A model generated the notes under the pieces. That model saw only the letters and a list, made by a program, of their open reading frames with translations, was not told the origin of the DNA and did not search any database. Source: Bacteroidales bacterium (lineage in GTDB: Bacteria; Bacteroidota; Bacteroidia; Bacteroidales; UBA932). From it: 41,677 bases of DNA. Of the stretch, positions 31,124 to 39,090 are shown one piece after another. The position numbers and the translations under genes were made by a program. The stretch covers positions 1 to 41,677 of the forward strand of contig JAFQHE010000061.1 of the NCBI GenBank assembly GCA_017398125.1. Reading direction: 5' to 3'. How positions within the stretch are numbered: position 1 is the first letter of the stretch; each line of letters opens with the position of its first letter.

Positions 31124-32470
31124 ATGATTGACTCGTCAGTATTTACACCGTGGACCTTTTTTACAGATTTGGGCCTTATATTTGGCCTTATACTTATAGG
31201 AAAGCTTATCAGAGTTAAAGTCAAGATAATTCAGAAACTCTTTATACCGCCAAGTCTGATTGCAGGTCTGCTTGGTCTTGCGTTTGGCCCAAATGGTTTG
31301 GGATGGATTCCTTTTACAGATAATCTCGGAACTTATGCGGCTGTACTTATCGCGCTTGTTTTTGGAGCTCTTCCATTGTCATCACCTAAAGTCTCCATGA
31401 AGGAGGTCTCTGACAGGGTAGGTCCGATGTGGGTCTTTGCTCAGTTAGGAATGTTGCTCCAGTGGGCATTGGCAGGTTTGTTCGGCCTTTTTGTATTGAA
31501 GCTGATCTGGCCGGATCTCAATGATTCGTTCGGAGTTATGCTTTCAACCGGTTTCTATGGCGGCCATGGTACTGCTGCGGCGATAGGCTCGGCATACGAG
31601 GGCTTGGGCTGGGACGAGGCGCGCAGTCTTGGAATGACAACTGCAACAGTTGGTGTAGTGTGCGCCATTATTGGCGGTCTTATATTTATCAAGTGGGCAG
31701 CACGCAACAAACATACTGCCTTTATTTCGGACTTTAATGATCTTCCTAACGAATTGAGGAGCGGTCTGCTTCCAAAAGAGAAGAGAGATGCTGTTGGTGA
31801 GGCAACAACTTCGTCAATATCAATTGAATCCCTTACTTTGCAGATGGCATTTATCTTTGTTGTGGCACTGATAGGTTATCTTATAAGCCAGGGTGTGAAG
31901 ATGTACTATCCAAAATTGGAGCTCCCGGTATTCAGTTGCGCCTTTATAGTGGGTCTGCTTTTCAAGAAGGTGTTTGACAGAACAGGAGTTTCTGATTATA
32001 TATGTCCCAATACAACCCAGCGTATGAGCAGTTTCTTTACAGATCTGCTTGTCGCATGTGGCGTGGCTTCAATCAAGTTGGGTGTTGTTGTGAAGTATGC
32101 CCTTCCGTTAGTGGTCTTGATTGTGTTCGGAGTGCTGATGGTGGCCAGCATTACGTTCTTTTTTGGCAGACGTCTTTCAAAGACATACTGGTTTGAACGC
32201 TCCATATTTGCCTGGGGCTGGTGGACAGGAACAATGGCTATGGGAATTGCACTCATAAGAATTGTTGATCCTAAACTTTTGAGCAAAGCAATGGATGACT
32301 ATGCCTTGGCGTACCTGCCTATTGCTCCAATTGAGATTCTGCTCATTACATTTGTTCCGATATTGTTTGTGAGCGGGTATGGATTATGGCTTATGTTGGC
32401 CTGCCTTGCATTCTCAATTCTTCTTCTGCTGCTTGCGAAGAAGATGGGGTGGTGGATAAGAAAAAAATAG
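31124..32470 (+). CDS. GltS-family sodium/glutamate symporter
   Basis: The 448-residue inner-membrane protein has about 11-12 hydrophobic helices. Typical GltS features are the glycine-rich FYGGHGTAAAIGSAYEGLGW around residues 145-165, and paired inverted domains with a central hydrophilic loop (about 190-235, HTAFISDFNDLPNELRSGLL). The C-terminal WTGTMAMGIALIRIVDP belongs to the second half. It should take up glutamate together with sodium. It is a single-gene unit, with a terminator 13 bases downstream. Substrate specificity is inferred from family only. Confidence 0.85.
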   Translation: MIDSSVFTPWTFFTDLGLIFGLILIGKLIRVKVKIIQKLFIPPSLIAGLLGLAFGPNGLGWIPFTDNLGTYAAVLIALVFGALPLSSPKVSMKEVSDRVGPMWVFAQLGMLLQWALAGLFGLFVLKLIWPDLNDSFGVMLSTGFYGGHGTAAAIGSAYEGLGWDEARSLGMTTATVGVVCAIIGGLIFIKWAARNKHTAFISDFNDLPNELRSGLLPKEKRDAVGEATTSSISIESLTLQMAFIFVVALIGYLISQGVKMYYPKLELPVFSCAFIVGLLFKKVFDRTGVSDYICPNTTQRMSSFFTDLLVACGVASIKLGVVVKYALPLVVLIVFGVLMVASITFFFGRRLSKTYWFERSIFAWGWWTGTMAMGIALIRIVDPKLLSKAMDDYALAYLPIAPIEILLITFVPILFVSGYGLWLMLACLAFSILLLLLAKKMGWWIRKK

Positions 32471-32482
32471 TTTAAGATAATC

Positions 32483-32521
32483 TCTTCCCGACAGTTTGTT
32501 CCATTCTGTCGGGAAGATTTT
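32483..32521 (+). terminator. intrinsic terminator after the glutamate symporter gene
   Basis: TCTTCCCGACAG and CTGTCGGGAAGA form a perfect 12-bp stem with an 11-base loop, followed by TTTTT. The next gene starts at 32536, so the dipeptidase gene probably has weak read-through or its own unseen promoter. Confidence 0.85.
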
Positions 32522-32535
32522 TAAAAGCTTTGATT

Positions 32536-33672
32536 ATGAAGAAAATATTTCTGATGTCGCTCATGTGCACAATTTTGGGCGCAAATGTTTTTGCCCAGGA
32601 GGTGGATGTGGCAAAAGCCTGGAAGAAGGCAGAAAAAGGTGAGCCCTTGACTGAGGCTGAGTGTGTTGCCGTTGCAGATTCGGTCCATAAACGTTATATA
32701 ACACTGGATTCGCACAATGATACGGCTCTCTATCTGAATCACCCAGGTGGCAAATATACAGTTACCAAAGGGCAGGTCAATTTTGACAAGATGAAGCAGG
32801 GTGGCCTTGATGCCGGTTTCTTTGCCATTTATTTGGGACAGAGGGGGCTGGATCAGAAATCGCTGGATTCCGCGTATAATTACTGTTCAACCGAGCTCAA
32901 TCTGTTCAAGGAGTATGTGGCTGCGCGCCCCGATGAGGCAGAGATTGCTTTGGAACCTAAAGATTTTGAGAAGATAAAGGCCAAGGGGAAGAGTATAGTT
33001 GTCTTGGCTATTGAGAATGGATACCCTATAGGCAATGATTTGGACAAACTTGATGAATTCTTTGGTAGAGGTGTCCGCTATATGACCTTAAGCCACAATT
33101 ATGCAAACTGTATATGTGATGCCTCAATGGACAAGCAGCCTGAGAGATATGGCGGATTGTCGGAATTTGGTTTTAAAGTTATTGAGCGCATGAACAAGTT
33201 GGGTATGATTGTGGATGTTTCCCATGCCTCATCCTCTACTTTGGCAGATGTACTTGAGTGCAGCAAGGCCCCTATTGTGGCAACTCACTCGGGTGCTTGG
33301 GAGGTAAAGAACCACAAGAGAAACCTTACAGATGATGAGTTGAGGGCCATCGCAGCGAAGGGTGGTGTAATACAGTGTGCTACTGGAAGATTTTTCTTGT
33401 CGACTCTTCCAAAGAAGGAGGTTACCATAAAGTATCTTGTTGATCATATAGACCACATGAAGAGTGTTGTCGGTCCTGATCATATAGGTTTGGGAACCGA
33501 TTTTGACGGCGGTGGCGGAGTTGTAGGTCTTGAGGATTGTACAAAGATGAGATCAATAACCGTTGAGATGCTCAAAAGAGGATATACGCCGGAAGAGTTG
33601 GGCAAGTTCTGGGGTGGCAATTTCCTTAGGGCATGGCAGGAGGTTATCAATGTTTCAAAGAGGTTGGAATAA
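32536..33672 (+). CDS. secreted membrane-dipeptidase-type peptidase (M19)
   Basis: The 378-residue protein starts at ATG 32536 with signal peptide MKKIFLMSLMCTILGANVFA. The zinc ligands of family M19 are visible: H60-x-D62 (SHNDTA), E160 (AIENGYPIG), H230 (VDVSHAS), H251 (ATHSGAW) and the late D322/D324 (GLGTDFDGG). The enzyme hydrolyses dipeptides, with broad specificity, in the periplasm or at the surface. Length is typical. It follows the glutamate symporter gene on the same strand, which would fit amino-acid salvage, although a strong terminator separates them. A terminator follows before the ribosomal cluster. Confidence 0.92.
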   Translation: MKKIFLMSLMCTILGANVFAQEVDVAKAWKKAEKGEPLTEAECVAVADSVHKRYITLDSHNDTALYLNHPGGKYTVTKGQVNFDKMKQGGLDAGFFAIYLGQRGLDQKSLDSAYNYCSTELNLFKEYVAARPDEAEIALEPKDFEKIKAKGKSIVVLAIENGYPIGNDLDKLDEFFGRGVRYMTLSHNYANCICDASMDKQPERYGGLSEFGFKVIERMNKLGMIVDVSHASSSTLADVLECSKAPIVATHSGAWEVKNHKRNLTDDELRAIAAKGGVIQCATGRFFLSTLPKKEVTIKYLVDHIDHMKSVVGPDHIGLGTDFDGGGGVVGLEDCTKMRSITVEMLKRGYTPEELGKFWGGNFLRAWQEVINVSKRLE

Positions 33673-33736
33673 CGGGTGCGAAATTTTTGACAAAATAGAG
33701 TTTTCAAAAAAGTTTTCACTTTTGTAAGTGTATGAA

Positions 33737-33766
33737 AATGGCAGTGTTGGCTGTCATTTTTTTTTG
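33737..33766 (+). terminator. intrinsic terminator upstream of the ribosomal cluster
   Basis: ATGGCAG and CTGTCAT (one G-T pair) form a 7-bp stem with a short loop, followed by nine T residues. It isolates the M19 peptidase gene from the rplP promoter. Confidence 0.7.
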
Positions 33767-33796
33767 GCCAAAATTGAATAAAAAATGCAAAAAATG

Positions 33797-33826
33797 TTTG
33801 TATGTTAAATATTTTGTGTATCTTTG
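33797..33826 (+). promoter_or_regulatory. promoter of the rplP-led ribosomal operon
   Basis: TTTG at 33797-33800, 18 bases, then TATCTTTG at 33819-33826 is a strong Bacteroidota promoter. It gives an ~85-base leader before rplP. A small hairpin in the leader (ACAATAA and TTATTGT, 33886-33902) lies 15 bases before the rplP start. Having a strong promoter here is unusual, because rplP is normally internal to the S10 operon. Confidence 0.75.
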
Positions 33827-33917
33827 CAACCCCAATAATACGGCTCCGTTACAGCCATGTTGTTGGAAATCAATAAGTTAAAATTACAATAACTATTATT
33901 GTTAAATTGTAGAAGTA

Positions 33918-34337
33918 ATGTTACAACCAAAGAAAACCAAGTTTAGAAGACAGCAAAAAGGCCGCATGAAAGGTCTTGCCCATAGAGGTGCTCAGTTGGC
34001 GTTCGGTTCATTCGCGATTAAAACGCTTGAGTCTTGCTGGCTAACAGGCCAACAAATTGAGGCTGCCCGTCAGGCCGTAGTTCGTTATATGAAACGTGAG
34101 GGTAAGATTTGGATTAGAGTATTCCCTGATAAACCTTATACTAAGAAACCTGCTGAGGTGCGTATGGGTAAAGGTAAGGGTGCTCCAGAAGGATTCGTTG
34201 CCCCAGTTACTCCTGGTAGAATTTTGATTGAGATCGAAGGTGTTCCTATGGAGATTGCAAAAGAGGCTCTTCGTCTAGGCGCTCAGAAATTGCCTGTTAC
34301 AACAAAATTCATTGTACGTAGAGATTATGTTGAATAA
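33918..34337 (+). CDS. rplP: 50S ribosomal protein L16
   Basis: The 139-residue protein is full length, starts [20 protein letters not shown] and contains the conserved [21 protein letters not shown]16 binds 23S rRNA near the A-site and helps tRNA positioning. Here it is the first gene of its transcript; the gene normally just upstream, rpsC, and the rest of the S10 genes are absent. Confidence 0.97.
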   Translation: MLQPKKTKFRRQQKGRMKGLAHRGAQLAFGSFAIKTLESCWLTGQQIEAARQAVVRYMKREGKIWIRVFPDKPYTKKPAEVRMGKGKGAPEGFVAPVTPGRILIEIEGVPMEIAKEALRLGAQKLPVTTKFIVRRDYVE

Positions 34338-34357
34338 TTTTAATGGAGATTAGTAAG

Positions 34358-34558
34358 ATGAAAATAGCAGAAATACGTGAAATACCTGCAAAAGATTTGC
34401 GCGAGCGTTTGGAGTCAGAAGTAGCTGCTCTTAACCAGATGAAGATGAATCATGCGATCTCTCCATTAGAGGATTCATCAAAGATTAAAAAAGCAAGAAA
34501 AGATATTGCAAAAATGCTCACCGTGTTGAGCCAAATTGAAAACCAGGACAAAAAATAG
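34358..34558 (+). CDS. rpmC: 50S ribosomal protein L29
   Basis: It has 66 residues from ATG 34358 (MKIAEIREIPAKDLRERLES), the start that matches L29 in related bacteria; an in-frame ATG five codons earlier is possible. It contains the helical hairpin with NHAISPLEDSSKIKKARKDI. L29 sits by the peptide exit tunnel on 23S rRNA. It is 20 bases after rplP and 6 before rpsQ. Confidence 0.93.
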   Translation: MKIAEIREIPAKDLRERLESEVAALNQMKMNHAISPLEDSSKIKKARKDIAKMLTVLSQIENQDKK

Positions 34559-34564
34559 TCGTTC

Positions 34565-34819
34565 ATGGAAAGAAAACTTCGTAAAGAAAGAATTGGTGTA
34601 GTGGTAAGCAACAAGATGGATAGAACAGTAGTTGTTGCTGTAAAAACAAAAGAGAAACACCCTATTTACGGAAAGTTCGTAAATAAAACCACTAAATTTG
34701 TTGCTCACGATGAGAAAAATGAATGCAGCGAGGGTGATACTGTAAGAATTATGGAAACCCGTCCGTTGAGCAAGACAAAACGTTGGAGACTAGTAGAAAT
34801 CGTAGAAAAAGTAAAATAA
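34565..34819 (+). CDS. rpsQ: 30S ribosomal protein S17
   Basis: This 84-residue OB-fold protein starts [20 protein letters not shown] and contains [19 protein letters not shown] and [16 protein letters not shown], all diagnostic for S17. It binds 16S rRNA early in assembly. It is 3 bases before rplN. Confidence 0.97.
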   Translation: MERKLRKERIGVVVSNKMDRTVVVAVKTKEKHPIYGKFVNKTTKFVAHDEKNECSEGDTVRIMETRPLSKTKRWRLVEIVEKVK

Positions 34820-34822
34820 GCC

Positions 34823-35188
34823 ATGATACAACAGGAATCAAGATTATTGGTAGCAGATAACAGCGGGGCAAAAGAGGTTCTTTGCATTCGCGTGTTGGGC
34901 GGTACACGCCGTCGCTATGCGAGTGTAGGTGACAAGATTGTTGTTGCCGTTAAAAGCGCTATCCCTGGCGGTGATGCAAAAAAAGGCTCTGTTTCAAAAG
35001 CAGTAGTAGTTCGTACTAAAAAAGAGATTCGTCGTGCTGATGGTTCTTATATCAGATTTGACGAGAACGCCTGTGTATTATTGAATAATCAAGGCGAGGT
35101 TCGCGGAACTCGTATTTTTGGCCCAGTAGCCAGAGAGTTACGTGACAACTATATGAAAATTGTTTCCTTAGCACCGGAGGTTCTATAA
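34823..35188 (+). CDS. rplN: 50S ribosomal protein L14
   Basis: The 121-residue protein has the L14 start [20 protein letters not shown], the central [20 protein letters not shown] and the end [20 protein letters not shown]. It binds 23S rRNA and forms an intersubunit bridge with 16S rRNA. Confidence 0.98.
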   Translation: MIQQESRLLVADNSGAKEVLCIRVLGGTRRRYASVGDKIVVAVKSAIPGGDAKKGSVSKAVVVRTKKEIRRADGSYIRFDENACVLLNNQGEVRGTRIFGPVARELRDNYMKIVSLAPEVL

Positions 35189-35203
35189 TAATTATTAGGT
35201 ATT

Positions 35204-35527
35204 ATGAATAAGAAATTACATATTAAGAAAGGTGATATGGTTTTTGTAAACGCCGGTGACGATAAAGGTAAGACTGGAAAAGTTCTAAGCGTTGACAAAG
35301 CTAACAACCGTGCTATTGTTGAGGGACTCAACATGGTTAGCAAGCATACCAAACCTAATGCAAAACATCCACAGGGTGGTATCATCAAGCAAGAGGCAGG
35401 TATACATATTTCAAACTTGCAGGTAGTTGATCCAGCTAAAGGTGGTCCTACTAAGATTGGCCGTAAAGTTGGCGAGAATGGCAAGTTGGTTCGTTACGCA
35501 AAAAAATCTGGGGAGGAGATTAAATAA
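35204..35527 (+). CDS. rplX: 50S ribosomal protein L24
   Basis: The 107-residue protein has the KOW motif ([20 protein letters not shown]) and the [18 protein letters not shown] segment of L24. It starts 50S assembly on 23S rRNA. Its TAA shares one base with the ATG of rplE (TAATG), indicating coupled translation. Confidence 0.97.
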   Translation: MNKKLHIKKGDMVFVNAGDDKGKTGKVLSVDKANNRAIVEGLNMVSKHTKPNAKHPQGGIIKQEAGIHISNLQVVDPAKGGPTKIGRKVGENGKLVRYAKKSGEEIK

Positions 35528-36129
35528 TGGCAGCAAAAGAGAAAAACGTAGCAGCTCCAGCTGCTCAGAAAGTAGAAGGTTTTGTTCCTACTCTTCAAAA
35601 GAAATATAAAGAGGAAATCATTGCAAAATTGCAGAAGGATTTTGGATATAAGACTGTAATGCAGGTTCCAAAACTTGAGAAAATTACTATCAATCAAGGT
35701 ATGGGCCAAGCAGTTGCTGACAAGAAGCTTATAGAGATCGCTCAACAGGAGTTGACTACTATCACTGGTCAGAAAGCAGTTCTTACTTACTCTAAGAAAG
35801 ATATCTCAAACTTCAAACTTCGTAAGGGAATGCCAATTGGTGTAAAAGTTACTTTGCGTGGTTCAAGAATGTACGAGTTCTTGGAGAGATTGATCTGTAT
35901 CGCTCTTCCTCGTATCAGAGACTTCAAATGTATAAATGAGAAATTTGACGGTAGAGGTAACTACACTTTGGGTATCAAGGAGCAGATTATTTTCCCTGAG
36001 ATTGATATCGACAAAATTACCAAAGTTCTAGGTATGGAGATTACTTTTGTAACTACAACCGAGAATGACGAGGCTGCTCATGCTTTGCTTCGTGAGTTTG
36101 GTTTGCCTTTTAAAACTAACAAGAAATAA
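35527..36129 (+). CDS. rplE: 50S ribosomal protein L5
   Basis: This 200-residue protein carries the L5 signatures [40 protein letters not shown] and [20 protein letters not shown]. It holds 5S rRNA in the large subunit. It has an Ala/Lys-rich N-terminal extension of about 17 residues ([19 protein letters not shown]) before the usual start of the family, and it overlaps rplX by one base. Confidence 0.97.
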   Translation: MAAKEKNVAAPAAQKVEGFVPTLQKKYKEEIIAKLQKDFGYKTVMQVPKLEKITINQGMGQAVADKKLIEIAQQELTTITGQKAVLTYSKKDISNFKLRKGMPIGVKVTLRGSRMYEFLERLICIALPRIRDFKCINEKFDGRGNYTLGIKEQIIFPEIDIDKITKVLGMEITFVTTTENDEAAHALLREFGLPFKTNKK

Positions 36130-36144
36130 TCAAAGAGAAAGATA

Positions 36145-36414
36145 ATGGCAAAAGAATCAATGAAGGCACGCGAGGTTAAACGCGCTAAACTATGTGCCAA
36201 ATATGCAGAGAAACGCAAACAGCTAAAAGAGGCTGGTGATTATGAAGGCTTGGCAAAACTTCCAAAGAACTCAAGCCCGGTTCGTCTTCACAACCGTTGT
36301 TCAATTACCGGTAGACCAAAAGGTTATATGCGTATCTTTGGTATCAGCCGTATTCAATTCCGTGAGATGGCAAGTAAAGGCCTTATCCCTGGAGTTCACA
36401 AGGCTAGCTGGTAG
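36145..36414 (+). CDS. rpsN: 30S ribosomal protein S14 (zinc-free form)
   Basis: The 89-residue protein is the long C-minus type: it starts [20 protein letters not shown] and contains [20 protein letters not shown] without CxxC zinc pairs. It joins the 30S head late in assembly. A 121-base gap with a large hairpin separates it from rpsH. Confidence 0.96.
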   Translation: MAKESMKAREVKRAKLCAKYAEKRKQLKEAGDYEGLAKLPKNSSPVRLHNRCSITGRPKGYMRIFGISRIQFREMASKGLIPGVHKASW

Positions 36415-36465
36415 AAATAAGGAGGTTTTACCTCATTATAAATAAAAAAAGTATTAACATTGGAT

Positions 36466-36515
36466 ATCGGGCACTTGCAGCAGGTTCCTCAAGGATAACA
36501 GTTGCGGGTGTCGAT
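36466..36515 (+). promoter_or_regulatory. structured mRNA element between rpsN and rpsH
   Basis: ATCGGGCACTTGCAG (36466-36480) can pair with GTTGCGGGTGTCGAT (36501-36515) through 14 pairs, including G-U pairs and one bulged G. The 20-base apical part can form a second short helix (GTT with AAC, CC with GG, loop TCAA, two-base AU bulge). It lies 21 bases before the rpsH start. It could be a ribosomal-protein operator: S8 represses its own operon by binding mRNA in E. coli, at a different position. A small GAGG/CCTC hairpin burying a consensus AAGGAGGT lies at 36419-36434, with no start codon nearby. Confidence 0.5.
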
Positions 36516-36535
36516 TCTAAAAAAAACAATTAAAA

Positions 36536-36931
36536 ATGACTGATCCAATAGCAGACTTTTTGACAAGAATCCGTAACGCATCGCTTGCGGGCCACAAAGT
36601 TGTGGAGATTCCTTCGTCAAGAATGAAAGTAGAGATGACTCGCGTTCTACACGAGAAAGGGTACATCTTGAGTTACAAAGTTGTAGAGGGCACACCTTGC
36701 AACACAATCAAAATTGCGCTTAAATACCATCCTGAGAGTAAGAAAGCTGCAATCAAAAAAATTATTCGTGTAAGTAAACCTGGTCTAAGACAGTACAGAG
36801 GTGTAGCAACTATGCCAAGAGTACTTAATGGATTGGGTATAGCTATTTTATCTACATCCAAAGGTATTATTACCGACAAAGAGGCAAAAGCTCTTAACGT
36901 AGGTGGTGAGGTATTGTGCTATGTTTATTAA
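36536..36931 (+). CDS. rpsH: 30S ribosomal protein S8
   Basis: The 131-residue protein starts MTDPIADFLTRIRNASLAGH and ends with LNVGGEVLCYVY; its C-terminal STSKGIITDKEAKALNVGGE is diagnostic. S8 binds the central domain of 16S rRNA and, in E. coli, represses the spc operon. The hairpin just upstream is a candidate for similar feedback here. Confidence 0.97.
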   Translation: MTDPIADFLTRIRNASLAGHKVVEIPSSRMKVEMTRVLHEKGYILSYKVVEGTPCNTIKIALKYHPESKKAAIKKIIRVSKPGLRQYRGVATMPRVLNGLGIAILSTSKGIITDKEAKALNVGGEVLCYVY

Positions 36932-36958
36932 TATTAATTATTTAAAAAATTAATAGAA

Positions 36959-37519
36959 ATGTCAAGAATAGGAAAATTACCTGTAAGCCTTCCACAAGGA
37001 GTAACAGTTACCGTTGGTAATGATAATGTGGTTAAGGTTAAAGGACCTCTAGGTGAATTGAGTCAGAAAGTTGACGCAGATATTAAAGTAACTGTAGAGG
37101 ACGGCGTAGTGAAAGTAACAAGACCTACTGATCAACCGCGCCATCGTTCATTGCATGGTTTGTACCGCGCTCTAATCAACAATATGGTTACTGGTGTTTC
37201 AACCGGTTATACTATCAAACAGGAGTTGGTTGGTGTTGGTTACCGTGTAGAAGTAAAAGGCCAGATCCTTGAGTTTAACTTGGGCTTTTCGCATGATATT
37301 CACTTTATGCTTCCAAATGAGGTTAAAGGTGAGGCAGAGCCTGTTAAAAAAGGTGCTAACCCAATTTTGGTATTGAAGAGCCATGATAAACAATTGATTG
37401 GTATGATTGCTGCCAAAATTCGTTCGTTGCGTAAACCTGAGCCATACAAAGGTAAAGGTATTAAGTTTGTTGGTGAACAACTTCGTCGTAAGGCTGGTAA
37501 ATCGGCTGGCGCTAAATAA
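36959..37519 (+). CDS. rplF: 50S ribosomal protein L6
   Basis: The 186-residue protein starts MSRIGKLPVSLPQGVTVTVG and has the C-terminal signature KPEPYKGKGIKFVGEQLRRK. It has two alpha/beta domains and binds 23S rRNA near the factor-binding site. A 27-base AT-rich gap separates it from rpsH. Confidence 0.97.
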   Translation: MSRIGKLPVSLPQGVTVTVGNDNVVKVKGPLGELSQKVDADIKVTVEDGVVKVTRPTDQPRHRSLHGLYRALINNMVTGVSTGYTIKQELVGVGYRVEVKGQILEFNLGFSHDIHFMLPNEVKGEAEPVKKGANPILVLKSHDKQLIGMIAAKIRSLRKPEPYKGKGIKFVGEQLRRKAGKSAGAK

Positions 37520-37531
37520 TAAGGAGTAGAT

Positions 37532-37894
37532 ATGGCTATAAATAAAATTGAAAGAAGACAGAGAATACGTTACCGTATTCGTAAAGTTGTGAACGGTACA
37601 GCTCAAAAACCTAGAATGAGCGTATTCAGAAGCAACAGTCAGATATACGTACAGTTTATCGATGACGTTAATTCAGTTACCTTGGCTGCAGCTTCTTCAT
37701 TGGAGAAAGCAATTGCTGAGCAGGCTAAAGGTAAGACAAATATGGAAATCGCTGCAATGGTAGGTAAAGCAGCTGCTGAGCGTGCTATTGCTAAAGGTAT
37801 TACTGAGGTTGCATTTGACCGTGGCGGTTACCTATATCATGGAAGAGTAAAAAGTTTGGCTGATGCCGCTCGTGAGGGTGGACTTAAATTCTAA
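37532..37894 (+). CDS. rplR: 50S ribosomal protein L18
   Basis: The 120-residue protein starts [20 protein letters not shown] and ends [10 protein letters not shown], as L18 does; it binds 5S rRNA together with L5. A Shine-Dalgarno AAGGAG lies at 37521-37526, 5 bases before the ATG, which is notable in a phylum where such sites are rare. Confidence 0.97.
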   Translation: MAINKIERRQRIRYRIRKVVNGTAQKPRMSVFRSNSQIYVQFIDDVNSVTLAAASSLEKAIAEQAKGKTNMEIAAMVGKAAAERAIAKGITEVAFDRGGYLYHGRVKSLADAAREGGLKF

Positions 37895-37900
37895 TAAACT

Positions 37901-38419
37901 ATGGCAAATATGAATGTAAAAAAGGTAAAAACTACCGATCTTGAATTGAAAGATAGACTAGTAGCTGTAAGAAGAGTTACTAAAGTTACTAAAGGTGGTC
38001 GTCACTTCAGTTTTGCAGCAATAGTTGTTGTAGGTGATGAGAATGGCGTTGTAGGCTATGGCCTAGGTAAAGCAAACGAGGTAACAACCGCTATATCTAA
38101 GGGTATAGAGGATGCAAAGAAAAACTTGGTAAGAGTTCCTCTAAACAAAGAGACTATTCCACACGAGCAATCTGCTAAATTCGGTGGCGCACGTGTATTC
38201 ATGAAACCAGCTGCTCCTGGTACTGGAGTAAAAGCGGGTGGTGCGATGCGTGCAGTATTTGAGTCAGTAGGTATTCATGACGTGTTGGCAAAATCTAAAG
38301 GATCTTCAAATCCTCATAACCTTGTAAAAGCTACCGTTGCTGCCCTTGCAGAGATGCGTGATGCTTATACAATTGCTGGTTTGAGAGGTATTCATATGAA
38401 TAAAGTATTTAATGGTTAA
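37901..38419 (+). CDS. rpsE: 30S ribosomal protein S5
   Basis: The 172-residue protein has the S5 N-terminal RNA-binding domain ([40 protein letters not shown]) and the C-terminal [20 protein letters not shown]. It supports decoding accuracy and mRNA unwinding. It lies 6 bases after rplR. Confidence 0.97.
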   Translation: MANMNVKKVKTTDLELKDRLVAVRRVTKVTKGGRHFSFAAIVVVGDENGVVGYGLGKANEVTTAISKGIEDAKKNLVRVPLNKETIPHEQSAKFGGARVFMKPAAPGTGVKAGGAMRAVFESVGIHDVLAKSKGSSNPHNLVKATVAALAEMRDAYTIAGLRGIHMNKVFNG

Positions 38420-38425
38420 GGAGGT
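38418..38425 (+). promoter_or_regulatory. consensus Shine-Dalgarno of rpmD
   Basis: AAGGAGGT, a perfect match to the anti-Shine-Dalgarno, lies 5 bases before the rpmD ATG and overlaps the rpsE stop. Most genes in the window lack such a site, so its presence in rpmD and rplR suggests special control of these initiations. Confidence 0.6.
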
Positions 38426-38430
38426 AGATC

Positions 38431-38613
38431 ATGGCAAAAGTAAAAGTTACTCAAGTTAAAAGTAAAAATGGAGCTACTCAGAGACAGATCGCAAACTTGC
38501 AATCTTTGGGACTTCGCCGAATTAATCAATCAGTAGAACTAGAATTGACTCCAGTAGCTCAAGGTATGATCCAGAAAGTTCTACACTTAGTAAAAGTTGA
38601 AGAAATCAACTAA
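38431..38613 (+). CDS. rpmD: 50S ribosomal protein L30
   Basis: The 60-residue protein (MAKVKVTQVKSKNGATQRQI; LQSLGLRRINQSVELELTPV) is a normal bacterial L30, a small protein of the 23S rRNA domain II region. It is preceded by a perfect Shine-Dalgarno sequence. Confidence 0.95.
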   Translation: MAKVKVTQVKSKNGATQRQIANLQSLGLRRINQSVELELTPVAQGMIQKVLHLVKVEEIN

Positions 38614-38631
38614 ATATAGGAGATCTTAACA

Positions 38632-39078
38632 ATGGAATTAAATACATTAAAACCTGCAACAGGTGCAACAAAAGGAGAGAAAAGAGTCGGTCGTGGACAG
38701 GGTTCAGGTCACGGTAAAACTGCTTGCCGTGGTATGAACGGTGCAAAATCGCGCTCTGGTTACTCTCGCAAATTGGGCTTTGAGGGTGGTCAGATGCCTA
38801 TTCAAAGACGTTTGCCTAAGTATGGATTTAACAATCCTAATAGAGTGGAGTATAAAGCAATCAATCTTTCTGACTTGCAAGCTCTAAGCGAGAAGAACGG
38901 ATTGAACGTAATTACAGTTGATACATTGATCGAGCATGGCCTAATCAATAAAAAGGATTTGGTAAAAGTTTTGGGTAATGGTGAGCTTGCTGTTAAATTG
39001 GATGTAACAGCTCACGCTTTCTCAAAATCTGCAATCGCTAAGATCGAGGCTCTTCAAGGTACTACTTCTATTCTATAA
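38632..39078 (+). CDS. rplO: 50S ribosomal protein L15
   Basis: The 148-residue protein has the glycine/arginine-rich start (VGRGQGSGHGKTACRGMNGA) and GGQMPIQRRLPKYGFNN typical of L15, which threads through 23S rRNA in late 50S assembly. It is followed 12 bases later by secY. Confidence 0.97.
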   Translation: MELNTLKPATGATKGEKRVGRGQGSGHGKTACRGMNGAKSRSGYSRKLGFEGGQMPIQRRLPKYGFNNPNRVEYKAINLSDLQALSEKNGLNVITVDTLIEHGLINKKDLVKVLGNGELAVKLDVTAHAFSKSAIAKIEALQGTTSIL

Positions 39079-39090
39079 TCTGAGGAACTA

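Noticed and set aside
33830-33917. A tRNA or known riboswitch in the rplP leader
   Set aside because: Only short local stems (GGCT/AGCC, ACAATAA/TTATTGT) form; no cloverleaf or recognised aptamer core is present.
36419-36445. A small extra gene behind the AAGGAGGT after rpsN
   Set aside because: No ATG, GTG or TTG with a meaningful frame follows at a workable distance, and the region folds into a hairpin.
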